This document shows, in pieces, positions 63,899-64,000 of a DNA stretch of 64,000 nucleotides (position 1 is the stretch's first letter; each line of letters opens with the position of its first letter). The notes beneath the pieces are model-generated. The model searched no databases. It was not told where the DNA came from and was given only the letters and a program-made list of their open reading frames with translations. The translations under genes and the position numbers were made by a program. Source of the stretch: JASHPR01 sp963749145 (GTDB lineage Bacteria > Actinomycetota > Actinomycetes > Streptosporangiales > Streptosporangiaceae); NCBI GenBank assembly GCA_963749145.1, contig CAVVLN010000001.1, positions 1,426,001-1,490,000 of the forward strand. The letters are read 5' to 3'.

Positions 63899-64000
63899 CG
63901 GCCCCGCGCTGGCAGCTGGCCCGGCTGGCCTTCGACATCGGCGCGCCGATCGCGGTCTACTACCTGCTGCACGGCCTCGGCGTCGGCAACCTGACCGCGC
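63895..64000 (+). CDS. VC0807-like membrane protein, cut by window end
   Basis: 35 visible codons: TAPRWQLARLAFDIGAPIAVYYLLHGLGVGNLTA, the usual start of VC0807-type (DUF3159-like) integral membrane proteins. GTG overlaps the TetR stop. Function unknown. Confidence 0.6.
   Translation, partial: MTAPRWQLARLAFDIGAPIAVYYLLHGLGVGNLTA

Overview
The window is about 74% G+C with actinobacterial gene content: a WhiB-type Fe-S regulator, DUF4191 and RDD membrane proteins, PPK2, a DUF222/13E12-type HNH protein, a lipA/lipB block and the glnA1-glnE-glnA2 trio. Many genes start with GTG, and neighbours often overlap as GTGA or ATGA. It is a chromosomal segment of an actinomycete, probably a soil lineage. 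I cannot name the order or genus.

Layout. 0-5 kb: the 3' end of a conjugation-type ATPase with a coupled J-domain protein, a DUF4242 protein and a large LuxR-type ATPase regulator (LAL). 5-15 kb is accessory and decayed. It holds an SRPBCC protein behind an ArsR-like operator with no ArsR gene, a response regulator beside a histidine-kinase stump, a MacAB-like efflux operon broken by two frame changes, a lipoprotein, two chimeric genes made of joined fragments (O-methyltransferase::TetR and PaaK-like ligase::FAD monooxygenase), an AhpD/CMD stump and a collagen-like secreted protein. 16-26.6 kb: WhiB with a coupled 60-codon ORF, an XRE-cupin regulator divergent from azlCD with clear operators, PrsW with a coupled membrane-anchored partner, a rhodanese, a peroxiredoxin, a galT-like gene flanked by two mosaic copies of a phosphatase gene, a DUF5998 protein and a RibD-like reductase.

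26.7-59.6 kb carries a conserved actinobacterial backbone in the order known from Mycobacterium (cobS ... pepA, sucB, TIGR01777, lipB, lipA, DUF4191, RDD, glnA1, glnE, glnA2) with lineage-specific insertions. The insertions are HIT, NDMA-type alcohol dehydrogenase, MoxR/VWA, a two-component system, two MHYT proteins, ChrB-like, a COG4280-like protein, lpdA, hisS/NUDIX, epoxide hydrolase, PPK2 and a Ser/Thr kinase. A complete GlnR box precedes glnA1 and a possible half box precedes glnA2, so the nitrogen-assimilation trio is probably GlnR-controlled, with GlnE adjusting GlnA1 by adenylylation. lpdA-sucB (E3-E2) sits near lipA and lipB, which make the lipoyl cofactor that E2 needs. 59.7-64 kb: an HNH protein, a frame-disrupted LysR gene divergent from an internally deleted EamA transporter, and TetR with a VC0807-like membrane protein cut by the window end.

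About ten single-base frame disruptions occur, including a compensated pair inside the core gene sucB. Many lie in G/C runs. I therefore suspect consensus errors for many of them, whereas the chimeric and internally deleted genes look like real rearrangements. I saw no tRNA, rRNA, CRISPR array or intact transposase.
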